From positions 1-49,328 of the forward strand of contig NZ_LKKO01000044.1 of the NCBI RefSeq assembly GCF_001455965.1: 49,328 nucleotides of DNA. Reading direction: 5' to 3'. Positions 8,402-17,994 of this stretch are shown here, piece after piece. The notes under the pieces were generated by a model. The model was not told where the DNA came from. It worked only from the letters and a program-made list of their open reading frames with translations, and ran no database searches. This DNA comes from Methylobacterium sp. GXS13. Lineage in GTDB: Bacteria; Pseudomonadota; Alphaproteobacteria; Rhizobiales; Beijerinckiaceae. The stretch's first letter is position 1. Each line of letters starts with the position of its first letter. A program made the position numbers and the translations under genes.

Positions 8402-8935
8402 CTACTTGGCGGTGAGCAGCGCCCAGTAAACCTTGTACTTCGAGCCCGGCGCATAGGCCGTGGCGATCCCCATCCGGGTCGCCTCGGGCGCGAGCATCGT
8501 GGCGTCGTGCGGGGCGCTCTCGCGCCAGCCGGAGAACGCCTCCGCCAGGGTGTGGTAGCCGGCTGACAGGTTGGCGTTCACGTCGGCGAACCCGAGCCGC
8601 CCCACTGCAGCCTTCACGGTCTGCGCCTTGCTCGGCCGGTCGGCGAGCGCCATGGCGGCGGCCTCGGCCTCCGCCAGCCGCTGCAACTCGGGATCGACCG
8701 TGAGGGGCCCGGCGCCGCGGTTGCGACGATAGGACGAGATCATGTCCCGGGCGGCGTCGGTGTCGACATGGGCGGCCTGGCTGGCCAGCGGCAGGTAGAT
8801 GCTCGGCAGCGCCGTCGTGGTCGGCGCCTCGGCGCCGCAGGCACCCAGCAGGGCCAACGCCGGAACGCAGACCGCCGCCCCAAAGCCTCGTCTCAGGTTG
8901 CGTCCGCCCACGTTCGAAGATCCATGCTTGCGCAT
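8402..8935 (-). CDS. CAP-domain (SCP/PR1-like) lipoprotein
   Basis: From ATG 8935 this protein is 177 residues. A signal sequence ends in the lipobox LLGAC with lipidated Cys33, so it is a predicted lipoprotein. The rest is a bacterial CAP/SCP domain: AARDMISSYRRNRGAGPLTVDPELQRLAEAEA, then a central His in the HTLAEAFSGWRESAPHDATML region, and a C-terminal YKVYWALLTAK. The order Ser/Trp-x(n)-HxxxM(L) is the family hallmark. Bacterial CAP proteins have no settled biochemical function. It is convergent with the MotB-like gene, with only 9 bases between them. An upstream ATG at 8983 would add an unlikely charged leader. Confidence 0.8.
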   Translation of the reverse strand: MRKHGSSNVGGRNLRRGFGAAVCVPALALLGACGAEAPTTTALPSIYLPLASQAAHVDTDAARDMISSYRRNRGAGPLTVDPELQRLAEAEAAAMALADRPSKAQTVKAAVGRLGFADVNANLSAGYHTLAEAFSGWRESAPHDATMLAPEATRMGIATAYAPGSKYKVYWALLTAK

Positions 8936-9012
8936 CCGGCTCGGACGCCCGGGCCATATAGGGAGCGCCGGGCGATCGTGCATCCGTTCCCGATGAAGCC
9001 GGGCGCCTGCCC

Positions 9013-11754
9013 TCAGCCCCCGGCGCTCCGGAGGCCGCGGTCACGCTGCGGCTGGGCCGGTGATGCCCCGGTCTCGTTGGAATCCTGGAGGGGCTTGGAC
9101 TCCCGGGGTTCGGGCGCCTGTGCCGCCTGGCCGAACCGGCTCGCGATCTCGCCCATCGCGCTCTGCATCGCCTCGAAACCCTGCACCGTCACGATGCTGG
9201 CGCCGGGGCCGAGCGGCGGGATGAAGCCCGCCCCCGACAGGGTGGCGAACACCGCGTAGTTCAGGTCGGTCTGAACCTTCTGGCCCAGGCTGACGTCGAC
9301 GATCCAGACCAGCAGCTCGAATTCCAGGAACGGGTCGCCGATCTTCTTGAACACCACCCGGGGGGCGGGGTCCTTCAGCACGTCGGCATGACCTTGCGCG
9401 CAGCCGACGATCATCTCGGCGGCCCGCACCGGGTCCTGGTTACGCAGCACGCTGACCGTGATGCTGACCCGGCCCGAGCGGTCGCCGCGCACCCGGTTCT
9501 TGACCACCCCGGAGATCAGGTTCGAGTTCGGCACGATCACGGACGACCGGTCGAAGGTCTGGATCTCGGTGGAGCGCACCGAGATGCGCTTCACGATGCC
9601 TTCCGAATCGCCGATCACCACCTGGTCGCCGACCCGGATCGGCCGCTCCCACAGGAGCAGCAGGCCGGAGACGAAGTTGTTGACGATCGACTGCAGACCG
9701 AACCCGATACCGACCGACAGGGCGCCGGCCACGATGGTCAGCTTCTCCAGGCTGAGGCCGAGATACGAGAAGGCGAGGGCCAGCGAGAGCAGGAAGCCGA
9801 AATAGCCCGCGATCGTGGTGATCGAGTTGCGCAGGCCGGCGTCCAAGTCGGTGGCTGGCAGGTAGGTCAGTTCCAGCCAGCGCTGCACCGCCCGGGTGAC
9901 GAACACGCCGAGCACCAGGATCCCGATGCCGAACGCGATGCTCGACAGCGAGATCGTCACGTCCCCAACCTTGAAGCCGAAGAAGGCCTGCCGGATCGAC
10001 GAGACGATATCGGTGGAATCGAGCCCCCAGGGCGCCAGCACGAGCAGCGCCGCCACCAGGATCAGGATCACCCGGGCGGCCCCGGTCGCCAGGACCGATA
10101 TCTGGGTCAGCGAGCGCTTGCGCAGGCCGGTATTGGCCTGGAGCGCGGTGGCCAGCCGGGTCTCGTCGCAGAGCGCGCGGCCGATGAAGGTGTCGACGCT
10201 CTGGACCAGCAGGTAGAGCAGCACCAGGACGCTCGCGGTCCAGATCAGCTGATCGATCAGGAAGGCCGCGAACGCGACGTAACCGACGAGCGCCCCGACC
10301 CCGATCAGCGCCACCGCGGCCCAGCCGAGCAGCCGGGCCGGGCCGCCGATGCCCGTGGTGGTCTTGGTCGGCACATAGGGGCCGAAGCAGGCTTCCTCCT
10401 CCTGCTCGGTATCGGCGAACCGGTGGAGGCCGACCGCCAGGATCAGCGCCGTGGCGACAGCCCCGAGGCCGCGGGTCGCGATCGAGATCGGCAGGGCCGC
10501 CGAGATCCCGGAATTCAGCGCCTCCACGGATTTCACCACGGTCAGCACCGTGGCGATGCCGACCGCAAGCCGGGTCAGCCGGGTCGCGGCCGCATCGCCG
10601 ACCGGGGCCGGGCGCCAGGCGGGCTTGTCGGGGCTGAGCAGCCCGTCGCACAGGGCCTCTACGAAGGCGATGAAGGCCAATCCGCCCAGGATCGCGGCGG
10701 CCACCGGCATCAGCCGGGAGGGCAGCAGGTTGGTGGCGTCGAGCGCGTAGTAGACCGCGTAGGAGCCGGCCACCGCCGGTACGGTGCCGAGCAGGATCAC
10801 CCGCCAGGCGGCCAGCAGGGTGGCGCGCCGCGACGGTTCCGTGGCGGAGGCATCCCGCCGGGCGGCCCGGGGGGCGATGTTGCGCCGCCCGAAATACAGC
10901 GCGATCGAGATCCCGAAGGCGAGTCCGAGGAACAGCAGGTTGCCGATGCTGCCGTTGCGGGAGAACAGCAGCCCGATATCCGACAGGGCGCTCTGCAGCG
11001 AGCGCGTGTCCCGCGGCACATCGGCCATGACCTTGGCCCAGAGGCCGGGGCCGACCAGGGGCTGCGAGCGCTGGAACAGGTCGCGGGTGAACGATTCGCG
11101 CCGGCGGTTCGAGACGCGGTCGATGATCTGATCGCCCTGCACCAGCAGGGAGCGGGCGAGCCGCTGGGTCTCGTCGATGCGGGTCACCGCGGCCTCGCGC
11201 TCGACGCGCTGCTCGGCGACGTCCGCGCTCTCCTGGGTGTCCTTCGGCTTGGGGCCGAGCTGCGTCAGCCGCTCCCGCGCCGCCTCGAGCGGCGTGTCGA
11301 GCCGGGTGATCAGCGCGCGGATCTCCTCGGTGACGGTCCCGGCACTGTCGCGAATCGGCGACAGATCCGCGACGGTCAAATCGGGATGCCCCAGCTGCTT
11401 CTCACGCGCCTCAAGTTCGGCCTTGGCGGTGTCGAGCTGGGCTCGGACCGCCTTGAGCTGCTCGGACATCTCGGGCTTGGGCGCCGCGGGCTGGGGCGCC
11501 GCGGGCTGGGGCGCCGCGGGCTGGGGCGCCGCGGGCTTGGCCTCGACCGGCTTGGCGTCAGGCGCCTTCGCGTCGGCGGGCTTGGCGTCGGCCGGCTTGG
11601 TTCCCGGGTGCTGCCCGGCCGGGGTCTCGCCCTGAGCCCTGGCCGCAGGTGGCGCGACGGCCGGGATCGCCAGCATCAGCGCGGCCACGAGGGCCAGCAC
11701 GGGCCGATGCGGCGCGGCGTTGAGCTTCCGGGAGCGCACCAGCGTGCGGATCAT
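9013..11754 (-). CDS. Large MscS-family mechanosensitive channel with DUF3772 domain
   Basis: This is a 913-residue protein. A signal peptide (to about 41) is followed by a low-complexity Lys/Ala/Pro/Asp tract (about 45-92), a periplasmic coiled-coil DUF3772-like region (about 95-215), and about eleven hydrophobic segments. The MscS core comes next, with the pore helix near SVGIGFGLQSIVNNFVSGLLLL and the beta domain ERPIRVGDQVVIGDSEGIVKRI. The protein would open under hypo-osmotic stress to release solutes across the inner membrane. The architecture parallels MscK/MscM-type large channels. The C-terminal tail after the beta domain is cytosolic. It stands alone on the minus strand. Confidence 0.9.
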   Translation of the reverse strand: MIRTLVRSRKLNAAPHRPVLALVAALMLAIPAVAPPAARAQGETPAGQHPGTKPADAKPADAKAPDAKPVEAKPAAPQPAAPQPAAPQPAAPKPEMSEQLKAVRAQLDTAKAELEAREKQLGHPDLTVADLSPIRDSAGTVTEEIRALITRLDTPLEAARERLTQLGPKPKDTQESADVAEQRVEREAAVTRIDETQRLARSLLVQGDQIIDRVSNRRRESFTRDLFQRSQPLVGPGLWAKVMADVPRDTRSLQSALSDIGLLFSRNGSIGNLLFLGLAFGISIALYFGRRNIAPRAARRDASATEPSRRATLLAAWRVILLGTVPAVAGSYAVYYALDATNLLPSRLMPVAAAILGGLAFIAFVEALCDGLLSPDKPAWRPAPVGDAAATRLTRLAVGIATVLTVVKSVEALNSGISAALPISIATRGLGAVATALILAVGLHRFADTEQEEEACFGPYVPTKTTTGIGGPARLLGWAAVALIGVGALVGYVAFAAFLIDQLIWTASVLVLLYLLVQSVDTFIGRALCDETRLATALQANTGLRKRSLTQISVLATGAARVILILVAALLVLAPWGLDSTDIVSSIRQAFFGFKVGDVTISLSSIAFGIGILVLGVFVTRAVQRWLELTYLPATDLDAGLRNSITTIAGYFGFLLSLALAFSYLGLSLEKLTIVAGALSVGIGFGLQSIVNNFVSGLLLLWERPIRVGDQVVIGDSEGIVKRISVRSTEIQTFDRSSVIVPNSNLISGVVKNRVRGDRSGRVSITVSVLRNQDPVRAAEMIVGCAQGHADVLKDPAPRVVFKKIGDPFLEFELLVWIVDVSLGQKVQTDLNYAVFATLSGAGFIPPLGPGASIVTVQGFEAMQSAMGEIASRFGQAAQAPEPRESKPLQDSNETGASPAQPQRDRGLRSAGG
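11474..11533. repeat. 15-bp tandem repeat inside the MscS gene
   Basis: Four consecutive units of GGCTGGGGCGCCGCG (the first with one change) encode the periplasmic PAAPQ repeats. The neighbouring PADAK repeats come from related 15-bp units. This is a likely site of copy-number variation between strains. Confidence 0.9.
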
Positions 11755-12366
11755 AAGCTACCTCTCGTCGGGCGCGCCGGGCGCGCAAGCGGTGCCCGGC
11801 ATCGGCGGACCGGCGGCATCGGGAACCGCGCGGGCCTTCTCGAGCGCTCGCCGCCGAAGGCGACACCGGATCGGCGTCGGCGAGCGCGTCGAATCGAAGC
11901 CTGAGGGGCGAGCGGGATGGCAAGGCGATCGAGCTCGCCTCTCGAGGCCGGGCGCTGTGGGCTTCCAATAGGGCGAAACCGTGCCCCTGCCCACCCTCGG
12001 GCGGATCGCCGGGGCCAAGGCCCGCTGTGGGTGCGTCCCCGGGACCCGGCGGGAAAAGCTTCACAAGGGTGTCACGGTGGGATTAGATGAACATCAGATG
12101 GACAGGGCCTTTTCGTCGTCACGCGAAAGGGTTCGGCCGGCTCTGATGCCGGTCCGGCCCGGCCGCGTTCCGGTTGCTACCGCACCGACTGGCGTCACCG
12201 CGCGCCGGCCCGCCGCCCTGTTGCTCCTTCCGCCTCTCCCGCTGAGCCGACGCCCCGTCCGCCGGCCCGTCCTGCACCGGCTTCTGGCCGCGTCGGACGG
12301 GCCGGCGGGGCGCCGGCGCGTTCCCGCGCGTTACACGCGTCAGAGATAGTCTGAAGAGTCGCGCCG
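11755..12366. other. 612-base region without a convincing gene
   Basis: The frames across this stretch give low-complexity Arg/Pro/Ala proteins without family features. It should hold the promoters of the divergent MscS and HNH genes. An imperfect inverted repeat (12251-12272 with 12295-12312, interrupted by a 4-base insertion in the left arm) lies about 55 bases before the HNH start and could form a long hairpin in the leader. Confidence 0.5.
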
Positions 12367-12915
12367 ATGATGGATCTCCAAACCCTCGTCCTGAACGCGG
12401 ATTATCGGCCGCTCTCCTACAATCCGCTCTCTCTCTGGTCGTGGAAGGACGCCTTCACGGCCCTGTTCCTCGACCGCGTCACCCTGGTGGCGAGCTACGA
12501 TGTCGAGGCGCGCTCGCCGTCCCGGGCCCTGCGGGTGCCGAGCGTGGTGGCGCTGAAGAACTACGTCACGCTGGCCCGCAGCCCGGCCTTCACCCGCTAC
12601 AACATCTACCTGCGCGACGGTTTCAGCTGCCAGTATTGCGGGCTGCGGCTACCCTCGGGCGGCCTGACCTTCGACCACGTGGTGCCGCGCTCCCGGGGCG
12701 GCCTGTCGAGTTGGGAGAACGTCGTGGCGGCCTGCTCGCCCTGCAACCTGCGCAAGGCCAACCGTACGCCGCAGGAGGCGGACATGCCGCTGGCGACCGA
12801 GCCGCGCCGGCCGACCCGCTACGAGCTGCACCATCGGCAACCCGAGTTCGACCACCGCCAGTATCACCACACCTGGCTCGACTACCTGTACTGGGACAGC
12901 GAACTGGAGAGCTGA
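12367..12915 (+). CDS. HNH endonuclease family protein
   Basis: This 182-residue protein begins with LVLNADYRPLSYNPLSLWSW and contains the HNH fold. The zinc-ribbon CxxC is QYCGL with the later CSPCNLRK, and the active-site stretch LTFDHVVPRSRGG and WENVVAACSPCN supplies the His-Asn-His type metal site. This subgroup is widespread in alphaproteobacterial chromosomes as a housekeeping-like single gene. A role in DNA repair or recombination is often presumed but unproven. Two ATGs (12367, 12370) are adjacent and only a weak GAAGAG precedes them. No restriction or phage partner lies nearby, so it is not an obvious defence gene. Confidence 0.88.
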   Translation: MMDLQTLVLNADYRPLSYNPLSLWSWKDAFTALFLDRVTLVASYDVEARSPSRALRVPSVVALKNYVTLARSPAFTRYNIYLRDGFSCQYCGLRLPSGGLTFDHVVPRSRGGLSSWENVVAACSPCNLRKANRTPQEADMPLATEPRRPTRYELHHRQPEFDHRQYHHTWLDYLYWDSELES

Positions 12916-13087
12916 GCGCGCGCCCGATCGCGCGATCTCTGCCGCTCGACGCTCGGTGCGCGGTGCCGAAACACCGCAGGCCTTCAGCCGGTCGCCCGAC
13001 CCGGGAGGCCTATGTGGAGGCCGCGCCCCATCCCCGCCGGAAGAGGGGAGGATTGGCATATCGGCCGGGCTCGATCGGGCTTGGACG

Positions 13088-13237
13088 CTACGACCGCGTC
13101 AGGAACATCCCGGTGAGCAGCAGTGCGAAGGCTGCCAGGCCAAACTGCCCTTCCTTGCGGTGCGTGGGATCGAGGAAATGGGCCGCGGCGCCGGCCGCGC
13201 AGCAGGCGACGCCGAGGCCGATCGTCAGAGATGACAT
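13088..13237 (-). CDS. 49-residue membrane peptide with a strong ribosome binding site
   Basis: This small frame starts at ATG 13237 with AGGAGGGA 5 bases upstream and ends at TAG 13088. The peptide begins MSSLTIGLGVACCAAGAAAHF, continues through a short charged hinge (LDPTHRKEGQ) and ends with the second hydrophobic stretch FGLAAFALLLTGMFLTRS. It would be a two-helix hairpin in the inner membrane. Function and family are not recognised. The near-consensus Shine-Dalgarno and the clean hydrophobic-charged-hydrophobic pattern support it being real. It lies convergent to the HNH gene, 172 bases away. Confidence 0.65.
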   Translation of the reverse strand: MSSLTIGLGVACCAAGAAAHFLDPTHRKEGQFGLAAFALLLTGMFLTRS

Positions 13238-13605
13238 CGCAATCCCTCCTCATCGCGCGTCGCCCTCGACGCTGCGAAACAGTCCCGGTCCCGGGGCCTG
13301 CCGGACGCCGTTGTCCGCTCAGGATGTTTTGTATTTGAATGCTTGCACGCCTGACGAAAGCTGACAAGTCGCAGGCGACGTCTCATGAATCGCGGTTGTT
13401 TCGGTGAGATGTATCGGAACGGTCGACATATCGGTCGTGATGTCTGAAGAGATGAAGTAAATGCCGTATTCAGTGCGACGGCTCGCCATGCGCCGAATCC
13501 TCGGCGGTAGCGCACCCCAAAAAGAAAGCCGCCTCCCCGCATCGATGCCGTGATCCCGCACCCGGATGCGTTGACCGTCCCGGCCACGCCCGCGTAATCA
13601 CCTGC
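13238..13605. other. 368-base intergenic region before mnmG
   Basis: The stretch 13320-13480 is visibly less GC-rich than the surroundings. The minus-strand frame 13319-13561 (80 codons) has no recognisable features and mixed composition. The region probably carries the mnmG promoter. No mnmE gene lies in front of mnmG, although mnmE often does in relatives. Confidence 0.4.
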
Positions 13606-15495
13606 ATGCTTACCACCTCATCCGACAGGTTCGACGTCGTGGTCGGCGGCGGCGGCCATGCCGGCGTCGAGGCGGCCGCGGCGGCTGCGCGCTGCGGCGC
13701 CCGCACGGCCCTGGTCACCCACGACCCCGCCACGATCGGGGCGATGTCGTGCAATCCCGCCATCGGGGGGCTCGGCAAGGGCCATCTCGTGCGCGAGGTC
13801 GATGCCCTGGACGGGTTGATGGGCCGGGTCGCCGACGCGGCCGGCATCCAGTTCCGGCTGCTCAACCGCCGCAAAGGGCCGGCCGTGCGCGGTCCCCGCA
13901 CCCAGGCCGACCGCAAGCTCTACGCCGCCGCCATGCAGACGGCCATCGCCGAGACCGCGGGCCTCACGGTGGTGGCGGGCGCCTGCGAGGATCTGGTCCT
14001 CGACTCGGAGGGCCGGCTCTCCGGCCTCGTGCTGGCGGATGGGCGGACGATCGCCTGCGCCGCCGTGGTGCTCACCACCGGCACCTTCCTGCGCGGTCTG
14101 ATCCATATCGGCGAGCGCCAGATCCCGGCCGGCCGGGTCGACGAGGCGCCGGCGATCGGGCTGGCTCAGACCCTCGACCGGCTCGGCCTGCGGCTCGGCC
14201 GGCTCAAGACCGGCACCCCGCCCCGCCTCGACGGCCGGACCATCGACTGGTCGGGCCTGGAGATGCAGGAGGCTGATGCCGAGCCGGTGCCGTTCTCGAC
14301 GCTGACCCAAAAGATCACCACGCCGCAGATCCGCTGCGGCATCACCCGGACCAATCAGGCGGTCCACGACCTGATCCGGGCCAACCTGCATCGCTCGCCG
14401 ATGTATTCCGGTGGCATCGCCAGCCGGGGACCGCGCTACTGCCCGTCGATCGAGGACAAGGTGGTCCGCTTCGGCGACCGGGAAGGTCACCAGATCTTCC
14501 TCGAGCCGGAGGGGCTGGACGATCCGACGATCTATCCGAACGGCATTTCCACGGCCCTGCCGGAGGAGGTCCAGCGCGAGATCATCCGGTTGATCCCGGG
14601 GCTCGAACGCGCCACGATCCTGCGGCCGGGCTACGCCATCGAGTACGATTACGTCGACCCGCGCGAGCTCGATGCCGGGCTTCAGGTGAAGCGCCTGCCC
14701 GGCCTGTTCCTGGCCGGCCAGATCAACGGCACCACCGGTTACGAGGAGGCGGCGGGCCAGGGGCTGGTCGCCGGGCTCAACGCTGCCCGGTGCGCCGGCG
14801 GCGGCGACGTCGCGACCTTCGATCGGGCCGAATCCTATCTTGGGGTGATGATCGACGACCTCGTGACCCACGGGGTCAGCGAGCCGTACCGGATGTTCAC
14901 CTCTCGGTCCGAGTACCGCCTGTCCCTGCGGGTTGACAATGCCGACGAGCGGCTGACGCCGCGGGGAATCGCACTGGGCTGCGTCGGCCGGCACCGGGCC
15001 GATCATTTTTCGGTCTCGCAGACGGAGCTTCGAGAAGCGCGCAGCCTGCTCGATTCTCTGAGCCTCACGCCGAATCAGGCGGCCCTGCAGGGCATCGGCT
15101 TGAACCGCGACGGCATCCGCCGCAGCGCGTTCCAGCTGCTGGCCTATCCCGAGATCAGCTGGGGACAGCTCGCGGCGATCTGGCCAGAGCTCGCCGAGAC
15201 GTCGCCGCGCGTCGCCGACCGGTTGAAGACCGACGCGACCTATGCGGTCTATCTGGACCGGCAGAATGCCGACATCGCCGCCTTCCGCCGCGACGAAGCC
15301 GTGCGTCTGCCAGCTAGCCTCGACTATGCCGGGATCAGCGGCCTCTCGAACGAGATGCGGGTGAAGCTCGAGACCGTCCGGCCGGGCACCCTCGGCCAAG
15401 CGGCGCGGATCGAGGGCGTGACCCCGGCCGCCCTCACCCTCCTGGCCGCCCATGCGCGGCGGGCCGCACCTGCTGCCGACCGCCGCGCCCCATGA
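13606..15495 (+). CDS. mnmG: tRNA uridine-5-carboxymethylaminomethyl(34) synthase subunit MnmG
   Basis: This 629-residue FAD enzyme works with MnmE to install the cmnm5 group on U34 of tRNAs reading split codon boxes. The N-terminal dinucleotide fold [11 protein letters not shown], the conserved [23 protein letters not shown], the [13 protein letters not shown] motif and the [15 protein letters not shown] segment are all present, as is the C-terminal helical MnmE-binding domain. The first glycine motif reads VVGGGGHAG where VVGGGHAG preceded by another aliphatic residue is typical, a harmless change. It begins the mnmG-rsmG-parA-parB operon; the stop overlaps rsmG by 4 bases (ATGA). Confidence 0.95.
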   Translation: MLTTSSDRFDVVVGGGGHAGVEAAAAAARCGARTALVTHDPATIGAMSCNPAIGGLGKGHLVREVDALDGLMGRVADAAGIQFRLLNRRKGPAVRGPRTQADRKLYAAAMQTAIAETAGLTVVAGACEDLVLDSEGRLSGLVLADGRTIACAAVVLTTGTFLRGLIHIGERQIPAGRVDEAPAIGLAQTLDRLGLRLGRLKTGTPPRLDGRTIDWSGLEMQEADAEPVPFSTLTQKITTPQIRCGITRTNQAVHDLIRANLHRSPMYSGGIASRGPRYCPSIEDKVVRFGDREGHQIFLEPEGLDDPTIYPNGISTALPEEVQREIIRLIPGLERATILRPGYAIEYDYVDPRELDAGLQVKRLPGLFLAGQINGTTGYEEAAGQGLVAGLNAARCAGGGDVATFDRAESYLGVMIDDLVTHGVSEPYRMFTSRSEYRLSLRVDNADERLTPRGIALGCVGRHRADHFSVSQTELREARSLLDSLSLTPNQAALQGIGLNRDGIRRSAFQLLAYPEISWGQLAAIWPELAETSPRVADRLKTDATYAVYLDRQNADIAAFRRDEAVRLPASLDYAGISGLSNEMRVKLETVRPGTLGQAARIEGVTPAALTLLAAHARRAAPAADRRAP

Positions 15496-16127
15496 GCGAT
15501 CCGGACCGCGCCCGCGTTCTCGCCGCCTCCGGTGTTTCACGTGAAACAGCTGCGCTGCTCGACCTTTACGTCGCCCAGCTCCGGCGCTGGCAGCCGATCA
15601 AGAACCTCGTCGGATCGGCGACCTTGGCCGAGGTCTGGAGCCGCCATATCGATGACGCGCTTCAACTCCTCGACCTCGTCCCCGAGGCCCGGACCTGGCT
15701 CGATCTCGGATCCGGTGCCGGCATCCCGGGCCTGATCCTCGCCATCGCGGGTCGCGACCGCGGCATCCAAGTCGATCTGGTCGAGAGCAACGCCCGCAAA
15801 TGCGCCTTCCTCACCGAGACCGTCCGCCTCACCGGCGCGCCGGCCCGAGTGCGCAACGCCCGGATCGAGGCGGTGATCGGTGATTATCAGGGCGTCGACA
15901 TCGTCTGCGCCCGCGCGCTCGCGCCCATGACGCAGCTCCTAGCCTGGACGGAGCCGCTGTTGAAAACGGGCACCACCGGACTGTTTCCGAAGGGCCGGGA
16001 CGTGCAAGCTGAATTGACCCAGGCGGCTGCGCAGTGGAGAGTCGTTAACGACCTCGTGCCGAGCCGGACTGATTCCGAAGCCCGGATCGTGCGCGTCACT
16101 GCCCTCGCCGCCCCGAGCCATCGATGA
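15492..16127 (+). CDS. rsmG: 16S rRNA (guanine-527-N7) methyltransferase RsmG
   Basis: This 211-residue SAM-dependent methyltransferase modifies G527 of 16S rRNA, and its loss gives low-level streptomycin resistance in other bacteria. The SAM-binding motif [16 protein letters not shown] (about 72-87), the [12 protein letters not shown] acidic loop and the VCARALAPM motif are present. Codons for VSRETAALL near the N-terminus coincide with a perfect parS palindrome, a well-known double use of this gene. The start overlaps mnmG and the stop overlaps parA (ATGA), so the operon is tightly coupled. Confidence 0.95.
   Translation: MSDPDRARVLAASGVSRETAALLDLYVAQLRRWQPIKNLVGSATLAEVWSRHIDDALQLLDLVPEARTWLDLGSGAGIPGLILAIAGRDRGIQVDLVESNARKCAFLTETVRLTGAPARVRNARIEAVIGDYQGVDIVCARALAPMTQLLAWTEPLLKTGTTGLFPKGRDVQAELTQAAAQWRVVNDLVPSRTDSEARIVRVTALAAPSHR
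15533..15548. promoter_or_regulatory. parS: parS centromere site (ParB-binding), inside rsmG
   Basis: The 16-mer TGTTTCACGTGAAACA is a perfect palindrome and matches the bacterial parS consensus exactly. It lies 0.6 kb before parA and 1.5 kb before parB, the expected place for a primary chromosomal parS near the origin. Confidence 0.95.
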
Positions 16128-17017
16128 CCGAAGCGATCCTCGGCGATTCCGCCGACCGGTCCGTGGATCCGTCCAGCGATCCCGTCTTGCCCCCCGCCGA
16201 AAGACCGTCCGTGAGACATCCCCTGCGGATCCTGGCGCTCGCCAACCAGAAGGGCGGCGTCGGCAAGACCACTACGGCGATCAACCTCGGCACGGCCCTG
16301 GCGGCGATCGGCGAGGACGTGCTGGTCCTGGACCTCGATCCACAGGGCAACGCCTCCACGGGGCTGGGCATCGACCGGGCCCGGCGCCAGGTCTCGACCT
16401 ACGACGTCATGACAGGCGAGGCGACGCTGGCCGAGGCGGTGATCCCCACGGCGGTGCCGCGGCTGTCGATCGCACCCTCCACCATGGACCTCCTCGGCCT
16501 GGAGATGGAGCTGGCGACCCTGCCCGACCGGGCCCACCGGCTGCGCGGCGTGCTCAAGGATATCGGCCAGGCTCAGGGCCTGAACCGTATCAGCTACGTG
16601 CTGATCGATTGCCCGCCCTCGCTCAACCTGCTGACCATCAACGCGCTGGCCGCCGCCGACGCGGTGCTGGTGCCGCTACAATGCGAGTTCTTCGCCCTGG
16701 AGGGTTTGAGCCAGCTGCTGCGCACGGTCGAGCAGGTTCGGGGCGCCCTGAACCCGAAGCTCACCATCCAGGGCATCGTCCTGACGATGTTCGACCCGCG
16801 CAACAACCTCTCCGCCCAGGTGGTGGCGGATGTACGCGGTTTCATGGGCGACAAGGTCTACGAGACCGTGATCCCCCGCAACGTCCGCATCTCCGAGGCG
16901 CCGTCCCACGGCAAGCCGGCTTTGCTCTACGATTTGAAATGTGCCGGCAGCCAGGCGTATCTGCGCCTCGCCTCCGAGGTGATCCAGCGCGAAGGCCGGG
17001 TGCCGGCGGCGGCCTGA
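16124..17017 (+). CDS. parA: Chromosome partitioning ATPase ParA
   Basis: This 297-residue ParA/Soj ATPase pulls ParB-parS complexes apart during chromosome segregation. The deviant Walker box KGGVGKTTT is at 43-51 after an acidic 33-residue N-terminal extension. The switch motif DLDPQGNASTGLG, Walker B YVLIDCPPSL and the downstream conserved VIPRNVRISEAPSHGKP are all intact. It starts at ATG 16124, overlapping rsmG. The gap to parB is 56 bases. Confidence 0.96.
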   Translation: MTEAILGDSADRSVDPSSDPVLPPAERPSVRHPLRILALANQKGGVGKTTTAINLGTALAAIGEDVLVLDLDPQGNASTGLGIDRARRQVSTYDVMTGEATLAEAVIPTAVPRLSIAPSTMDLLGLEMELATLPDRAHRLRGVLKDIGQAQGLNRISYVLIDCPPSLNLLTINALAAADAVLVPLQCEFFALEGLSQLLRTVEQVRGALNPKLTIQGIVLTMFDPRNNLSAQVVADVRGFMGDKVYETVIPRNVRISEAPSHGKPALLYDLKCAGSQAYLRLASEVIQREGRVPAAA

Positions 17018-17073
17018 TTGTGTGATCCCGAAAGATCGGGGATCGAGTGCGGAGCGTGACACGGGTGACAAGG

Positions 17074-17994
17074 ATGGCGGAGGAGGGGGCACGACCCCGT
17101 CTCGGGCGCGGGCTCGCGGCGCTGATCGGTGATTTCGGCGATGTCGGGCAGGCGGCCAAGGCCGAGGGCAAGATCGAGCCGCAGCGCAAGGTCCCGGTGG
17201 AGTTCCTGCGCCCGAACCCGCGCAACCCCCGCCGCAGCTTCGGCGAGGCGGAACTCGCGGAGCTGGCGACCTCGATCACCCAGCGCGGCATCATCCAGCC
17301 GATCGTGGTGCGGCCGCTGGCCGACGTGCCGGGCGCGTTCGATGTCGAGGCCGGCGAGCGGCGCTGGCGGGCCTCCCAGAAGGCCGGGCTCGACGAAGTG
17401 CCGGTGGTGATCGTCGAGATCGACGATCGGGCCTCGCTGGAATTCGCCATCCTGGAGAACGTCCAGCGGGCTGATCTCAATCCGATCGAGGAGGCATCCG
17501 GCTACGAGCGCCTGATGCAGGACTTCGCCTACACTCAGAAGGAACTGGCCGAGATCCTGGGCAAGAGCCGCAGCCATCTCGCCAACACGCTGCGGCTGCT
17601 CAATCTGCCACCCTCCGTGCAGGACCGGGTCACCGCCGGGGAGCTCACCGCCGGCCATGCCCGCGCGCTCCTGGCGGTTCGCGACCCGGAGGCCCTGGCC
17701 CGCCGGGTCGTGGCCGAGGGCCTGTCGGTGCGCGAGGTCGAGGCCGTGGCGGCTGCCGAGGCGGCGGAGGCTGCTGCCCCCGACACACCCCGCCCCGGTC
17801 GCCCGCGCCTCTCCGCCGAGCGCCCTGCCCCGGTGCGTGAGCTGGAATTGCGGATCCGCCGGGCCCTGGGGGTCGCTGTGGTCTACAAGCCCAAGGACGA
17901 GACCTCGGGCGAGATCCGCATCCGCTACGAGACGCAGGACGAGCTCGAGGGGCTACTCAACCGGTTCAAGGTCTCGGAGCCGGATCAGGGCTGA
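17074..17994 (+). CDS. parB: Chromosome partitioning protein ParB (CTPase clamp)
   Basis: From ATG 17074 the protein starts MAEEGARPRLGRGLAALIGD, the usual ParB N-terminus (306 residues). The RPNPRNPRRSF motif begins the CTP-binding domain, followed by the box AGERRWRAS, the CTPase-associated ENVQRADLNPIEEA and the helix-turn-helix LAEILGKSRSHLANTLRLL that reads parS. The C-terminal dimerisation domain ends near LLNRFKV. A GTG at 17047 would add nine unlikely residues. Its own binding site is in rsmG just upstream. Confidence 0.95.
   Translation: MAEEGARPRLGRGLAALIGDFGDVGQAAKAEGKIEPQRKVPVEFLRPNPRNPRRSFGEAELAELATSITQRGIIQPIVVRPLADVPGAFDVEAGERRWRASQKAGLDEVPVVIVEIDDRASLEFAILENVQRADLNPIEEASGYERLMQDFAYTQKELAEILGKSRSHLANTLRLLNLPPSVQDRVTAGELTAGHARALLAVRDPEALARRVVAEGLSVREVEAVAAAEAAEAAAPDTPRPGRPRLSAERPAPVRELELRIRRALGVAVVYKPKDETSGEIRIRYETQDELEGLLNRFKVSEPDQG

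Noticed and set aside
9388..11904. 838-codon plus-strand open frame
   Set aside because: Fully antisense to the MscS-type channel gene, which has clear domains; the product is low-complexity.
11981..12349. 122-codon plus-strand frame before the HNH gene
   Set aside because: Arg/Pro/Leu-rich without any motif; judged spacer.
12367..12915. HNH gene as part of a restriction or phage module
   Set aside because: No methylase, terminase or integrase nearby, and it belongs to a widespread chromosomal subgroup.
13319..13561. 80-codon minus-strand frame before mnmG
   Set aside because: No ribosome binding site, no recognisable pattern and mixed composition in an AT-richer spacer.
13618..15540. 640-codon minus-strand open frame
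   Set aside because: Antisense to mnmG; no recognisable motifs.
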